Position numbers and translations under genes: made by a program
The notes under the pieces: model-generated
What the model saw: the letters and a program-made list of their open reading frames with translations, nothing else
Databases searched by the model: none
What the model was told of the DNA's origin: nothing
In this document: piece by piece, positions 11,072 to 26,149 of the stretch
How positions within the stretch are numbered: the first letter of the stretch is position 1
Layout of the letters: each line of letters begins with the position of its first letter
Source of the DNA: Chaenocephalus aceratus
Taxonomy: Eukaryota > Chordata > Actinopteri > Perciformes > Channichthyidae
Direction: 5' to 3'
Assembly (NCBI GenBank): GCA_023974075.1
Contig: CM043789.1
Location: forward strand, 33,412,659 to 33,476,658
Length of the DNA: 64,000 nucleotides

Positions 11072-13562
11072 GTAAGTTGCTGCAGAAGGAGGAGAGGGAC
11101 CTGTATCATTCATCAGCAGTGCAACAGTGCATGAACCGTGCTGGCTACGGTATTATTTTAACTCTCCCTCTCATTTACCTTATTATCTCCTTATCTATGT
11201 GCATCATTACTGTGGATGTAGCCTGTGTGGTGAATTGGCTTTTTAATTAAGGATGCATGGTTCCTTTGTTTAACATATGGAGTGAACCTTGCATATGCTC
11301 CTGCACTCCAGCTACTATCACTGGCTGCATGGTGATAATGTATATTAATAGCGTGATCTTTAACCTCATGGAGCAATTATTTACAGACTGTTTGAACATA
11401 TTTAGCTTATTTTTAATGAGCTCATCCCTTTATTAAGGTATGAACTATCCACAACTACTGTTTACCTTGGGATGTTAATATTATTTTCAATTGTCTTGTT
11501 AACCTTTTATTAAATCTTTGTTGCAAGAAGATGTATTCAGCTACCTAATGCTTGGTTAATGTTACTCACCTGGTCTGTTGAGCTCTTAATGATGGATGAA
11601 ATTACAGCAGATGAAAAGTCTTAGAGCTAGTGTGCTGGAGTGTTGAAAAATGTGAAAAATGTGATATGAATGACACAAGCGTCTGGATCTAATAAATTAA
11701 TCTGGCAGTGGTGGCCATGTTGGCGTCAGATGTTTTTTCCACGTCACAAGGAAATGCCTAAGCATTCTGTCTCCAACTTCCTGTGAGTGCTTTGTAGTCT
11801 AACAAAAAACAATAGTCAAACTCTGATTCAATTTATGCCAAACCACATGATAAAAATAACTTAGGAATGTCCTTACCCTTGCGATTTCATATTATATGTG
11901 TTTCCTGGAGCTGTCACTTGTAGAATCTCAGTTTCCTCAGTCTATGGAGCATAGGCTAAAAACGTAATAATGAAAAAGCATCCTCATTCCTTGCTTATGA
12001 GCTTGATTATCTTGATATCTCACAAGGCTCTAATAATGCTTGTATCTCAAACCACAAGCAGATGGGACCAATCGGGATCTTGTAAAGAGCTGCATGCAGC
12101 TTCACCTGTGGTTTAGGTGTGTGTGACGTGATGCAAGGCCTATTTGTTTAAAACAACAACAAAGGTGGTTGCTTAAGAAGCAGCATCAGTTTAGAGTGTC
12201 GGTGGAGGAGCAAAGAACAGACTAAAGGCTTTTGGAAGAAAAATATGTGTTTGCTCCACTTCCGAATGGATTCGGCTAAAGATTAATTTACAGATAGTTC
12301 AACCAATCTCCTGTCAAGGATGACACTTTTCCAACGATTGTTCTGTGTAACAAACCATCTGTCTCATTTTCTGATCAGCTGCCCCTATAATCAAAGTATG
12401 GTTAAGTAACACAAAAATAAATTGCCTCAAAACTGCTTTATTATTAGGATTAAGGAAAGATCACTGTCACTGTGTACAAGACAAAAAATACCGACGTAGA
12501 AAATGGCCCCAAGTTTTCATACACTGACTTGCCCTGTAAGAACATCACATTATCTAATTTAGCTCTGAATGCAAGCATCGTCATTTTCTATCTGTTAGAA
12601 CCAATTATCAATTCTGTCATGCTTCTTGAATACAGAATACAGCTCTCTAAGGTTTTAGCCCTCCTCAATCAAATAGTACAATATATATGTGGCAACACTG
12701 GTTAATATCCCCTGAAAGGTATTCCCTGTTGATGCAGCAATAGTGCAAAACTTAATTCAAAGTATTTTTCAAGTGATTAAGTTGATAAAAAAAGCTCTTG
12801 ACCCTGTAAGGATGTAAGATAACTTTAATAACTGACGCAACACAGACCATTACAGCCAATGGATGTCATTTGACGAGCCTGGAATAAATGAGGGCTAACA
12901 CTGTCTATTTAGCAAAGCACTTTGCTAAGCCTTTTCCAATCTGAGTTAGTTTGGAATCGTAACGTGCATGCTGTGTTTCTGACAGGATACAGATGATGTG
13001 TTGGAGAGGGGCTGAGCTCAGTAGACTGACTGTAATGAGTGCTAGCCGCTAATTAGCCTGTTGCTGGATGCCAGATATGGCTGGAGCTAAAGCCCCGTCA
13101 ACGGGAGCAGTGCAGCGAGGAGAGGAGAGCACTCTAATGAGCTCTCTGCGGTGTGTTTATTGTTAACCAAAGTCATGGCTTTACTCGTGGTGTGTCTCTC
13201 CCCTCCTTGCAACAATTGCGCACACATACACACACTGTGTATCCTAACAGTCGTGCACACACACACATTTATATTCATGTGCGCAAACAAGTAAACACCA
13301 CACACAGACAAGCAGGCAGACTCACAAAAATGCACCTCACTGATTCAACGCTTAGTGTTTGCGAGTGATGGGAGCCTAATTAATGTGGCTACGCTGCAAC
13401 TCTTCATCATATCTGTAACAAGCAATCTCCTGTCAGACATGATAGGCTTGATGTATGACGCTAGCTGTGGATGGCAATTCCCCAGGAAAGCAAAAAGGGA
13501 AATACCGTTCTGCTTTTGGTCGATAGGAATCTATTCACATGTCAGATACATTTGATTTCTTA
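11072..13562. other. Non-coding stretch, possible conserved element near its end
   Basis: No gene supported. The part from 12890 to 13150 is less AT-rich, with homeodomain-like words (GCTAATTAGC) that would fit a conserved regulatory element. That is only a compositional impression. Confidence 0.4.
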
Positions 13563-14128
13563 CTCATTTGCAGTGGTGGAAGAAGTATCAGATCTTGTTC
13601 TCGAGTAAAAGTAGAAGTACCAGAGTGTAGGAATAAACTATAGTAGCCCTGCATTCAAAATGTTACTCAAGTAAAAGTACAAAAGTATTAGCATCAAAAT
13701 ATACTTAAAGTACTAAAAGTACTCATTATGCAGATTGGTCAATTTCAGAACAATATATATTATATGTTATTTTATAATTACTGATTGCATTAAAGTGTTT
13801 ATCAAAGCTTGTGAGGGAGCGGCTCATTGAGTTTACATTGTATATTGTATATTACATTGTACTGCAGGGTGGCTTGTGAATTTACTCCAGGTGTAGCCAA
13901 GTCTTATTTAAGTACTGATTATATTTCACATCATTAATCCAAATCTGCAAAGAAACTAAATATATTAAATAAATGTAGTGGAGTAAAAGTACACGATTTA
14001 CCTCTGAATTGTAGTGGAGTAGAAAGTGGAACATAACATGGAAATATCAAATATAAATATCTAAAAACTGTACTTACGTACAATACTTGAGTAAATGTAC
14101 TTAGTTACTTCCCACCTCTGCTAATTTG
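13563..14128. mobile_element. hAT-type MITE with 8-bp target duplication
   Basis: The element is 13571..14120 (550 bp). Its ends are CAGTGGTGGAAGAAGTA and, inverted, CAGAGGTGGGAAGTAACTAAG. It is flanked by CTCATTTG (13563..13570) and CTAATTTG (14121..14128), an 8-bp duplication with one mismatch, as expected for hAT transposition. The interior is made of AGTAAAAGTA-like words and has no transposase frame. This family is very common in percomorph fish, which is from memory. Confidence 0.9.
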
Positions 14129-15942
14129 TCCATCTTAGATGTGCTTCCTAACAAGGGCAGATGGGACTTCTTCGGACAGACACAGCTTTGTTTACCTGTT
14201 TTCTTTAAGATTGATCACCACAAGGATTGAGGGATACCAGTGTCACCACCAGGCAAGCAATTACCTCTTGAGGAGAGGGTACATGTGTGGTATCTCCCGA
14301 CTGCTCTGTGGGCCAATCATAATGCACACACACCTTCACCATGTAGAGCAGGTATAAATATAAGTCAGTGTGTGTTGGGTCTACCTTGAGTCATTGACAG
14401 CAGCAGCTAGAGGACACAGCAGTGACTGGAGTGCGAGCGAGTGTGGGTCCCCCTACGGTTCATTAAGAATACAGAACTGACAGAGCAAACTCATTCAGGA
14501 TGGATGAGCTTAACACAAACACACACAAATGTACAACACATTCACCCACCATGACTATTGAACTTTTTTATATTTTGCTTTCAAGAGAGCTTCTCTAATG
14601 AAAAACAAATACTTTGAATATGTCTATTGAGGCTATTTGTTAATGCTTTGGTTAGGCTGTAAAGGAAAGACAGTGCATGTGGAGAAGCTGCGCTAAGTTA
14701 AAGTTATGTTGTCTGGTGATTGAATGTATTTGAAAGTTTATTCAAAGTATAACAGAATGACACACACCAGAATTTGTATTCGTCAAAGTCAACACACAAT
14801 GAATAGAGTATTTTCAGCTCACTTTAATTTGGTCAGTGTACACATTGAGCACATTTAAACATTAGTGTTATCTTTAGCTGGTGTAGAAACCTTCATTCTT
14901 GGCCCTGAATATGTTTGACTGGATTAATAGGTTTTAACATAACGTAGAAAGCGAACATGTGGCTGTGATATAAGTGCATCAGCATAACTTAGCAGCACTA
15001 TATTCTCTTGTCCTGTAAATCAGCTAAATGTTTTTCATATCAAGGGTCTGATTTAAGGATGGATACCAATGTTACATGTTTTTGATAAATATGTGGCGTC
15101 AGTCAGCATCAATTTAGCTTATCTTAGTGTTGCATGACGACTGGAATCAGGGTGAGACAGCTAGTATTAGGCTACTCACCATTAACTTCCTAAAATATCT
15201 GCTGCCTGCCAGGAAACCTCACAGTACTGACAGGACTTTGGGCCAGGTTGCCTATTTCCTATGTTTTTATTTATACTAAAATAAACTAGCCATCTGCAGA
15301 TTATAGATTTATATTTACCAGGGATAAAAGTTGTATCAATCTTTTCATTCAACTCTTGGCAAGAACGCCAGTAAATAAGTATTTCCCAGAATGTCTGTTG
15401 CTTAAATCTGATTACACCCAGTGACCTGGTTGCCTTTATGCATGTTAATGTGGTGATTCACAAAGCATGGCAGTGCAACTGGCAGTTCCAACATAGCTTT
15501 GCATTTGAGTTTTAGTATGCTAAATAAAGCTATTTTACTACAGCATCTCACGTTGTTTACTTGACTGTAATTACTGCTGAAACGGGATGATGTGGAAGAA
15601 AATGTTTATGTGGCAAGATCAAAGTGCAGAGGGGGGAGACTGATCAAATCTCTGCAACGTGAGTAGAAGATTACAAATATATTGTCCAATAACTGAAAAG
15701 AAACGTGCAAGCAAACAGTCGTTATTTATCAACTTTAATATAAAGATTTAAGAAATCCAATTTCTTACAACAAAGCATGCCGAAGCATTTCTCATATTTC
15801 TAAGACCATGACTGTCTTCCTAATTATCTGCTCTGGATATTTTAAGGGCCAAAACAGTTTCACCTCTGCTTCCCCTCAGAAGTCTTTCACGTTTTAGGCT
15901 GTTATTGATGCATGCTGTCTACGCATTTGTTCCTCCCTGCAG
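14129..15942. other. Non-coding stretch
   Basis: Unique AT-rich DNA with no supported gene or repeat. It ends at a strong splice-acceptor-like tract near 15930. Confidence 0.5.
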
Positions 15943-15951
15943 TGTCCCCAG
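15943..15951 (+). CDS. Candidate 9-nt microexon
   Basis: TGTCCCCAG lies between a very good acceptor (TTGTTCCTCCCTGCAG) and a perfect donor (GTGAGT). Nine nucleotides keep frame, as neural microexons usually do. No flanking exons of an identified gene are visible, so it cannot be assigned. Confidence 0.2.
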
Positions 15952-17654
15952 GTGAGTCGAGGACAGATAACGGTCCTTAGTTATTCATGGGGCTGTCGGA
16001 CACAGTGACTGGTGACTTGCACAGGTCGCCACAGGAAATATGATTCTGTGCGTGACTTTAACCGAGCTGCTGGTTTCAATAAAAAAAAACACAAAGATGC
16101 TTTCTTTGTGACGTACTGCAAAATACATTACATAATATCCATATTTGTATGGTATCCTCTTGTATTTGTGTTTATTTCCAGTTACATAATAACATTCTGA
16201 CATGGGGAACTTAATCTTGCAATTACAGGTTAGGGCGCCTCTGGTGATGTTAGCTGGTGAGAAAGGTCATGGTTGCGGCGGCATCTGAGTCCCTTTTCTT
16301 CTTGCTGTTCTGTTCATAGCTTTTCTCTGCATGGCTCCTGACCATCCACACTTCCCATGACTGTATGAATGGAAACCCTCACTGTCTGCTGCAACCGTCC
16401 ACACCTGGATGTGATGCCAAGATTACTTAGTGTGTGACAGTGTGAATGTGAATAATGTTTGTCCCCTTTGTTAATCTGATTCCTGGTATTTGTGTACAGG
16501 TGTACACACAAAGTATAGACTGGGAAAATATATATTTTAGTTTTTGAATGCTTCAGTTCTCAAAATGTGTACGTATATGATTATCTTACAATTGTCTCTC
16601 TTCGTGTGAAAAATCCTGCCTGCTGTTAAAATGACAGATTCTCATGTGGATTAGTAGCTGCTTCGTGTGTGCACATTTCGCATGCACATGTGTTTGTGGT
16701 GTTCTTCTCCGGCTCATTGTGTATCCTGCTCTACAGCTGGCGGTGGTAAGGCCCCCTGTGGCTTCCAGCCAGGTGTGGCGTGTGCACATGTGTTTGTATT
16801 TTTACGTTTGTGTGTGTGAAAAAGAAACAGACAGTAAGGACTCCACTATGGGCTCCATGCTGTCACTGAGGAAAGCCGATTATGGGACTATGCCAGGGTG
16901 TCCAGGAACACCCCCCACCAACGTTATACAGACTCACAGCTTTCCACTCATCTGTTATGGATGTGACTGCAAAGCTTTGTCTACTCTGCTTCATCATGCC
17001 ATCTGGAGACCGGGCCAAGTGCTTCCTCCTCAGCTTGATACGAAATTAGACGGTTGGTGCCCTCGTATCTTTTGCTTGGTTTACCAATGTTTGTTGGATA
17101 TTAGTCTGAATCACAACCTAACAAGCTGCCATGAAGTTAAACCAAAATTCGGTTGACTCAAATCAGGATTGGAATATTTTGTGCTCAACATATCATAAAG
17201 CTGAAATCATACTTTCTTCTGAACATGCTAATTAGCTAATGTTAGCATGCTAACAAGCTAAACAAAGATGATTGACATGGTAATGTCTCGCCGTGTCCAT
17301 CTATGATAATTATTTCACATTTATTGGCCCTTTCACCGCAGTAATTAAACAGATATCACCATGATGACAATTTCAAATGTTGCCTGAGTTGGGCATACGA
17401 TTTTGCCTCTAACTTTGAAGAACTTTGTTGTCAACGAATACTTGAATTGGATGGATTCATCAGATTACTTGAATACCACTGTTTCTTTCAATAATACAAA
17501 ACAATGTTTTAATAGAAGTAGATTACTTTAAAAAGTAAGTCAGTGTGCAACAACTAGAAAGAGGAATATACCAATAATGTCAAGTTTGGAATTTGTCATC
17601 ATCCCTCCTCAGTGTATGATAAGTCCAGCTCAGACAAGGAACATTATGAGACAT

Positions 17655-17655
<1 letters not shown>
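15952..17655. other. Non-coding stretch
   Basis: No supported gene. A frame of 170 codons at 16644..17156 lacks domain or splice support. At 17225..17262 there is a short palindromic run of GCTAATTAGC and TTAGCATGCTAA words common in fish DNA. Confidence 0.45.
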
Positions 17656-17708
<53 letters not shown>

Positions 17709-17747
17709 AGTTAGTTAGTAGTTAGTTAGTTAGTTAGTTAGTTAGTT
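17656..17747. repeat. (TTAG)n tetranucleotide microsatellite
   Basis: About 92 bp of TTAG units, interrupted twice by TAG in place of TTAG near 17708 and 17719. Confidence 0.97.
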
Positions 17748-18002
17748 CTTCCCACCCTTTCCAGCAAACAGATCAAGTTATTCAGACGTAATGATATCTA
17801 ACAGCAGAAAGTCAAACGGATATGAGCAAGCTGAAGGCCACTATGATGAAGTGCCAGCCTTTTTTTATCTAGGACTAATTGACTCCTCTTATCAAGTGTG
17901 TTTTCATCAAATGCTTTTCGAAAGGAGTTGGTATTTTTTTTAAATAGTGGCAAAGGAACAAACAGCTCTGAGCCAGGCCAAAAACATGTTCCATACACTG
18001 AC
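17748..18002. other. Short spacer
   Basis: No feature recognised. Confidence 0.5.
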
Positions 18003-18042
18003 CACACACACACACACACACACACCACACACACACACACAC

Positions 18043-18084
<42 letters not shown>
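18003..18084. repeat. (CA)n microsatellite with CCA interruptions
   Basis: About 82 bp of CA with four internal ACCA breaks. Confidence 0.97.
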
Positions 18085-18086
<2 letters not shown>

Positions 18087-19318
18087 ATACGTGACTGCAG
18101 CACACTCATTACCAACACACCATGGCCCACAGTCAGCTGTGTTGCCAGGGACATTTGGTGGTGGAGAAAGTGACCAGGCTCCCATGTGTATCCAGTCCAC
18201 CCGGGGCTTTTCAGTACCCGCTAATTATTCTTCACACCTAATCTGAGAAGAGGAAGAAGGAGGGACAGATGAGAGGGGAAGAAGAGAGGGAGAGTGAGAT
18301 AGAAAGAGGGAAGGAGAGAGAAACAGGGAGGAGAGATGGCGACCAGTGGGACTTGTGCTTTCTTACAGGAACAATGAATCACATGTAGCCACCACCTGTC
18401 TTGTGTTGTCCCTTCTGTTGCTCGCAGCATGGCGGACAGGATGACTGTGTTTGTACAGTATCGAGCCAGCCGTGTTGGTGTTGGCTAGAATGACTTTCAC
18501 TGGGAATTAGGCATTAATAACAGATTGGACAACCATTGGCAGAACAATGTCAGTATTTACTTCTGTTTTTATAAAGATTTTAGCATGAGAGCTCATTCTA
18601 TTTATGTAGGGTTCCCAAGCAACATTTTTCTCACTCCTACTTCTCTTTGTTTTCTTTGTACTACTTTTGACTATAGAAGTTATTTATAAATGATCTGTAA
18701 TAATATGATACCAGGATTATCCATTGAAACAAGGGAACTGCCTTATATGATTGATTGTGTTTGTGACCCACTCAAATTGTAACCTTTTTTCTGTCGAGGT
18801 TTGTGGCTTCAGCTAAATTATTTTCCAGGTGAGGTCAAAGGCCAACTAAGTCAGAACAACAGCTGTACAACCTCAAGCCTACTTATCATACAACAAACAA
18901 AAGTTATTTTTGACAAAGTATTTTCTAAAGCCAAACCCAGCACTTTTGGACTGTATGCACGTGACAAGTAGAAACTGTTCATTTCCTGTCAACACAAAAT
19001 CATTATTTCTGTGTCAAGTAGAATTTACTTGCAGTCCTTGACATGTCCAAAACTACCGCTAGAGGACTAGAGTGTTATAGTTTGAAGTGTGGGGACAGTG
19101 ACCAACCTGCCATATTTGACAAGTTATGAGTGAGAATGTGTTGCCCACACAGGTGTTCCCTTATTATGCTTCATTAGTCCCAGGACTGTGTTTGATTGAC
19201 AGATCCATTACTCCCCTGTTAGTTCTCATGCACCTGTTAGGGAAGTACAACAGCTTCACAAGTGTATTAGGATATGGGTTTCGATGATGAACTCACCTGA
19301 GCAAAGGTCTGATAAGTG
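18085..19318. other. Non-coding stretch with purine-rich tract
   Basis: 18242..18335 is strongly purine-rich (GA/GGA). The rest is AT-rich unique sequence without a supported gene. Confidence 0.5.
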
Positions 19319-19772
19319 GGTAGCACTTTACAATAAGACTACCACTATAAAGGGTTTACGAATAGTTTGTAATTAATTTATTAATTAGGTTGTGAACACT
19401 TTATAAATCATGAATAAGCTTTTATAAGACATGAGATAAACAGGGAAACTGTGACCAGTTGCTTGCCAAATAGTGAGCCCATATTTTTCTGTACTGCTAA
19501 GCCTTATATTGGCTACCTAGCTTACTTCGTCTTCTTCATCAGCCAGCATCCTTGGTATCTGTTGCTCACTCAGTTGATTCTCGCTAAGTAGCCAATATAA
19601 GGCTTAGTCGTCTTGCCAAATAGTGAGCCTGTGTTGATGTACGAAAACTTTGTTAGAACTGGTTTATAAATGGTTCTTAATGATTAATAAAGTGTTTACA
19701 ACCTAATTCATAACCTAATTATAAACCCTTATCAATCCTTTATAAGGGTAGTCTTATTGTAAAGTGGTACCA
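19319..19772. mobile_element. MITE with structured interior
   Basis: The ends are inverted copies: GGTAGCACTTTACAATAAG on the left and, inverted, GGTACCACTTTACAATAAG on the right. GACTACC follows at both ends. Further inward, AACCTAATT and TTTATAA words mirror each other. The interior carries a perfect 20-bp inverted repeat (19497..19516 with 19588..19607) flanked by an 18-bp direct repeat (19462..19479 and 19612..19629). No clear target duplication was found. Confidence 0.8.
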
Positions 19773-22071
19773 ACAAAACAAGCAAAAGACTGAACTTAGA
19801 CTCAAAGCGAAGAAGTCAGATGCTGCAACATAATATACCGGAATTGTTATTCCGAAACCGTCAGATTGGTAGAGTGTTTGATGATTAACTTGTGTGTTTG
19901 GTCAAAGCCCTTTTTGTCTCTATCCATCTCTAATGTCTTTGAAAAGGCATTGACACAAAGCAGCTTGTCACCCGGCACATTGAAATAAATGTCAAGTGTG
20001 TGATTGAATGTCAAGATGCTTAAAGTCCCTTCTCTCGATATATCTGAATGCATTAGTTCGATGCGGTCATTATCAGTAGCTTCAGCACATTGAGTGTTGC
20101 AGTGTCAAAATATTGCTCTATTTTTCACTTGTGGGAGGAGGAAACGGATGTGGAGGAGAACGTTACACCATCAACACCCACCAGTTCTGTATCATTGGGT
20201 GGTTGATTAGGATGTCATATTTTGTCAGTGCTCATAACTGCTTATCTTCTGATTGGTTTTCTGGCAGCAGTGATGCCTCTCCTACTATTCCTCTGTGTCC
20301 TGTGTGTCGTTCTTCGTCACTCTGCTCAACCTTGGACAACATCTGAGGCATCAGGAGACTTGGCCAAGGTGAAAATTCCTTTTGGAGATTCCCACTATCC
20401 CAGCAGCATATGGACACATGCTTACACTCCACCTCTCCCATCATCCCTCATTCCACCCCATCCTCAATCAAACCCCACACCCTTCCTCCTTCCACCCTCT
20501 GACTCTCATGCACGGCTGTAATTACAATCAAACACACACCCTTTGCTCCGTCACACACCACCCTAGCCTGAGCGCCAAAGTCCCCGCACACAGGTGTCTC
20601 CATTCATTTTCTGGCTGCCTTAGATTAATATACTCCTGTATTATATTAAAAACTCACATCCACCCCTGCCGGTTTCTATCTCCATCTAGCGGGTTGGCAG
20701 AATGGAGCAGGGATGTAGGGTTGAAGGCAGCTGGAGATGACAGAGATGGAGGTTTGGTGGCTCAAGATGGCTGGATGTATCGCTCCAGTATTAATTAAAC
20801 TGGAGCAGGTTCTTTAATCTGTGGACATTATCTAGCACTGACGCTACAGCAAGCTGCTGCTGGCTATGGTGGATGTGCATGAGCAGCTGATGTCTGCATG
20901 GTGCTGGCTGCAAGGCGGCGCTGCAGTTTATATAATTGACGGTGTTAGATACAGTATGTGGAGCTCTGGCTGTTACTCCCAGCATAACTGTGAACCAATA
21001 TGATTAGATTTATGGTGAAAAATGTGAACAACTTGACAAATTGATAGTAAATTGATAGCAGGGTAATGCCTCGCTCTCTGAGCTCAGACATAAATCAGAT
21101 GTCATTTGGATTCCTAATGCAGCCAGATGGTGTGTGTTTAAGTCACTGTTCTGCCATCTGATGGTGATTGTAAGCGGGTTTACAGCGCATGTGTACTGCA
21201 CGTCTGTGCATGTGTGGTGTGTGTGTGTGTGTGTATTTCTGCATTTATCTGAAAGAGATGAAGGACAGTATGTTTTACTTTGAAAGCCTCTACAGTATAC
21301 TATCTTTTTCATGCAAGGATGATGTTTGGAAGGCAATAATTGTAATACATCTCCAAACATCCAGCTATTTTAAAATTCCCCAAATATTCTGGCTTCTCAA
21401 ACTTTTTTTTCCCTTTGAATCTAAGGTAGGGACTACACAACCTGGCACACACTTATATCATGTACAGCAGGGTATGAAAACACAAGGCAGTAGTATAGAC
21501 AGTACATAAATCCAATCTAGCAGAGAGCCATTTGCTATATCCAGCAGCGGAGCCATTCTCTACTGTACACAGATCGGGGTTTTTTTACAAGGGAAGAAAA
21601 ACGCTTTGGTTTATGCTGATCAGCATGTTCAGAAGAATGATGTATCGCAGGCGAAACTAGCAGAGAAGTATAATCGCCTGCCCCGGGCTTTTAATACTGT
21701 TTCTCCCTTTCAATTCAGAGGTCAATTACAGGCAGGTTAAAGACATAATTAAACTGGTGTTTCCTGAAGTGCCTCTTGCTCCCTGTCAACATAACTTATG
21801 ATGCATTGACAGGATTGATTCTAAATGGAGACCAACAGTATGCCTGGAAAGCCTCGGCACAGGCATCTATTTTCATTATGCATCGCGTTGCGTCTTCAAC
21901 AAATCTTTCTCTCTCCTTGGACTGAACATTGGTGATTTGTCATTGTGGCTTTTTTCCCCCGTTTTCTTTCATACATTTTTCAAAATCCGGAGGCTCACTG
22001 GTGGACTAGGCTGGAATTCAGCTGGCACAGGATCTTTTGATTTAGATGAAGGTTCCTGCCCAATTATCTGC
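19773..22071. other. Non-coding stretch
   Basis: No gene supported. A hydrophobic frame at 20228..20369 comes from a C/T-rich run. The part from 21640 to 21900 has homeodomain- and octamer-like words (ATTATGCAT, TAATTAAAC) and could be a conserved non-coding element. Confidence 0.4.
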
Positions 22072-22075
22072 TGTG

Positions 22076-22142
<67 letters not shown>
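22072..22142. repeat. (TG)n microsatellite
   Basis: About 71 bp of TG with one GG interruption near 22099. Confidence 0.97.
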
Positions 22143-22143
<1 letters not shown>

Positions 22144-22365
22144 ATGCGTGTGTGTGTATGTGTGCGCGAGAATCTGTCTTTGAATGTGTCTTTATGTTTG
22201 TTTTATATCTGTATGCAACAATTCTAAATAACTATAAGGCTTAAAGGTGTGTACTATCTGTGCATCTAGAGTACGTGAGACATGATGTTGGCAATAATCA
22301 TTTTGTGATTTTTGTTGTCTTTGTAGGTGTCGTTATCTCATCTCTCCTCTTCCTCTTTTCTGCAG

Positions 22366-22612
22366 AGTTGGAGCTTCACACGTTCGACAAAGAAGACGGA
22401 TTGTTTAAGCACAGTTCACATCTTTAATTACTGCTTTTGTTTATTTATTTTGAGGTCCTACATTGTGCATGCTTGGTTGAATCCTGATTCACAAAACCCC
22501 CCTTTAGCCCTTTCCCATGATACAGCAAAGACTCTGGTTTGGCCCAAAAAATATTAGATACGCCGGGAGCAATTTTGTCCCAAATGTATGATGAAATAAA
22601 GGTGCAAATAAA
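22366..22612 (+). CDS. Candidate terminal exon (unidentified gene)
   Basis: An excellent acceptor (TCTTCCTCTTTTCTGCAG) precedes a short frame that, with one base from a previous exon, reads LELHTFDKEDGLFKHSSHL and stops at 22425..22427. Two AATAAA signals follow at 22595..22600 and 22607..22612, giving the layout of a last exon. No upstream exon could be joined with confidence and the protein is not recognised. It may be chance. Confidence 0.28.
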
Positions 22613-25852
<3,240 letters not shown>

Positions 25853-26149
25853 GAGGTCTCCTATTGTGTTTTGAGTATTGGCGATGCTTGATAATGTAAA
25901 CAAAGACCATATTACGTCCAAAACAGTCGGGCAATGTTTCTGATAGTGCCGTGGCTCCACATTGCCAATATTACGTCATATCGGACGCAAATCTGATCAG
26001 CTCCGTTTTACCCCCGTTTTTAGAGATGTGGGTACGGAGGAAAAGAGAGGGTTTTATTTTCTGACGCTGCGTGAGTTCCCTGACACACCGGGGACACATA
26101 TTTATGTATAAAATACATCAAAAAGGGCATTTTGCATGATAGGTCCCCT
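25853..26149 (-). mobile_element. TTAA-flanked MITE, short inverted copy
   Basis: The reverse complement of 25980..26149 matches 28118..28260 closely, sharing GGGGACC, ATCATGCAAAATGC, GTGTCCCCGGTG and ACTCACGCAGCGTCAG. It adjoins TTAA at 26150..26153. The left end is diverged (TTTAGAGGTCTCC). The copy is internally deleted to about 297 bp. Confidence 0.75.

Noticed and set aside
16644..17156. 170-codon plus-strand frame
   Set aside because: No domain, composition or splice evidence. A 36-nt AG..GT segment inside (16738..16773) is not distinguishable from chance.
18444..18490. Acceptor followed by an ATG frame of about 20 codons
   Set aside because: No donor or downstream polyadenylation signal, and no partner exon.
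20228..20369. Transmembrane-like exon candidate
   Set aside because: Hydrophobicity follows from a C/T-rich DNA run, and the acceptor and donor are mediocre. Not joined to any other exon.
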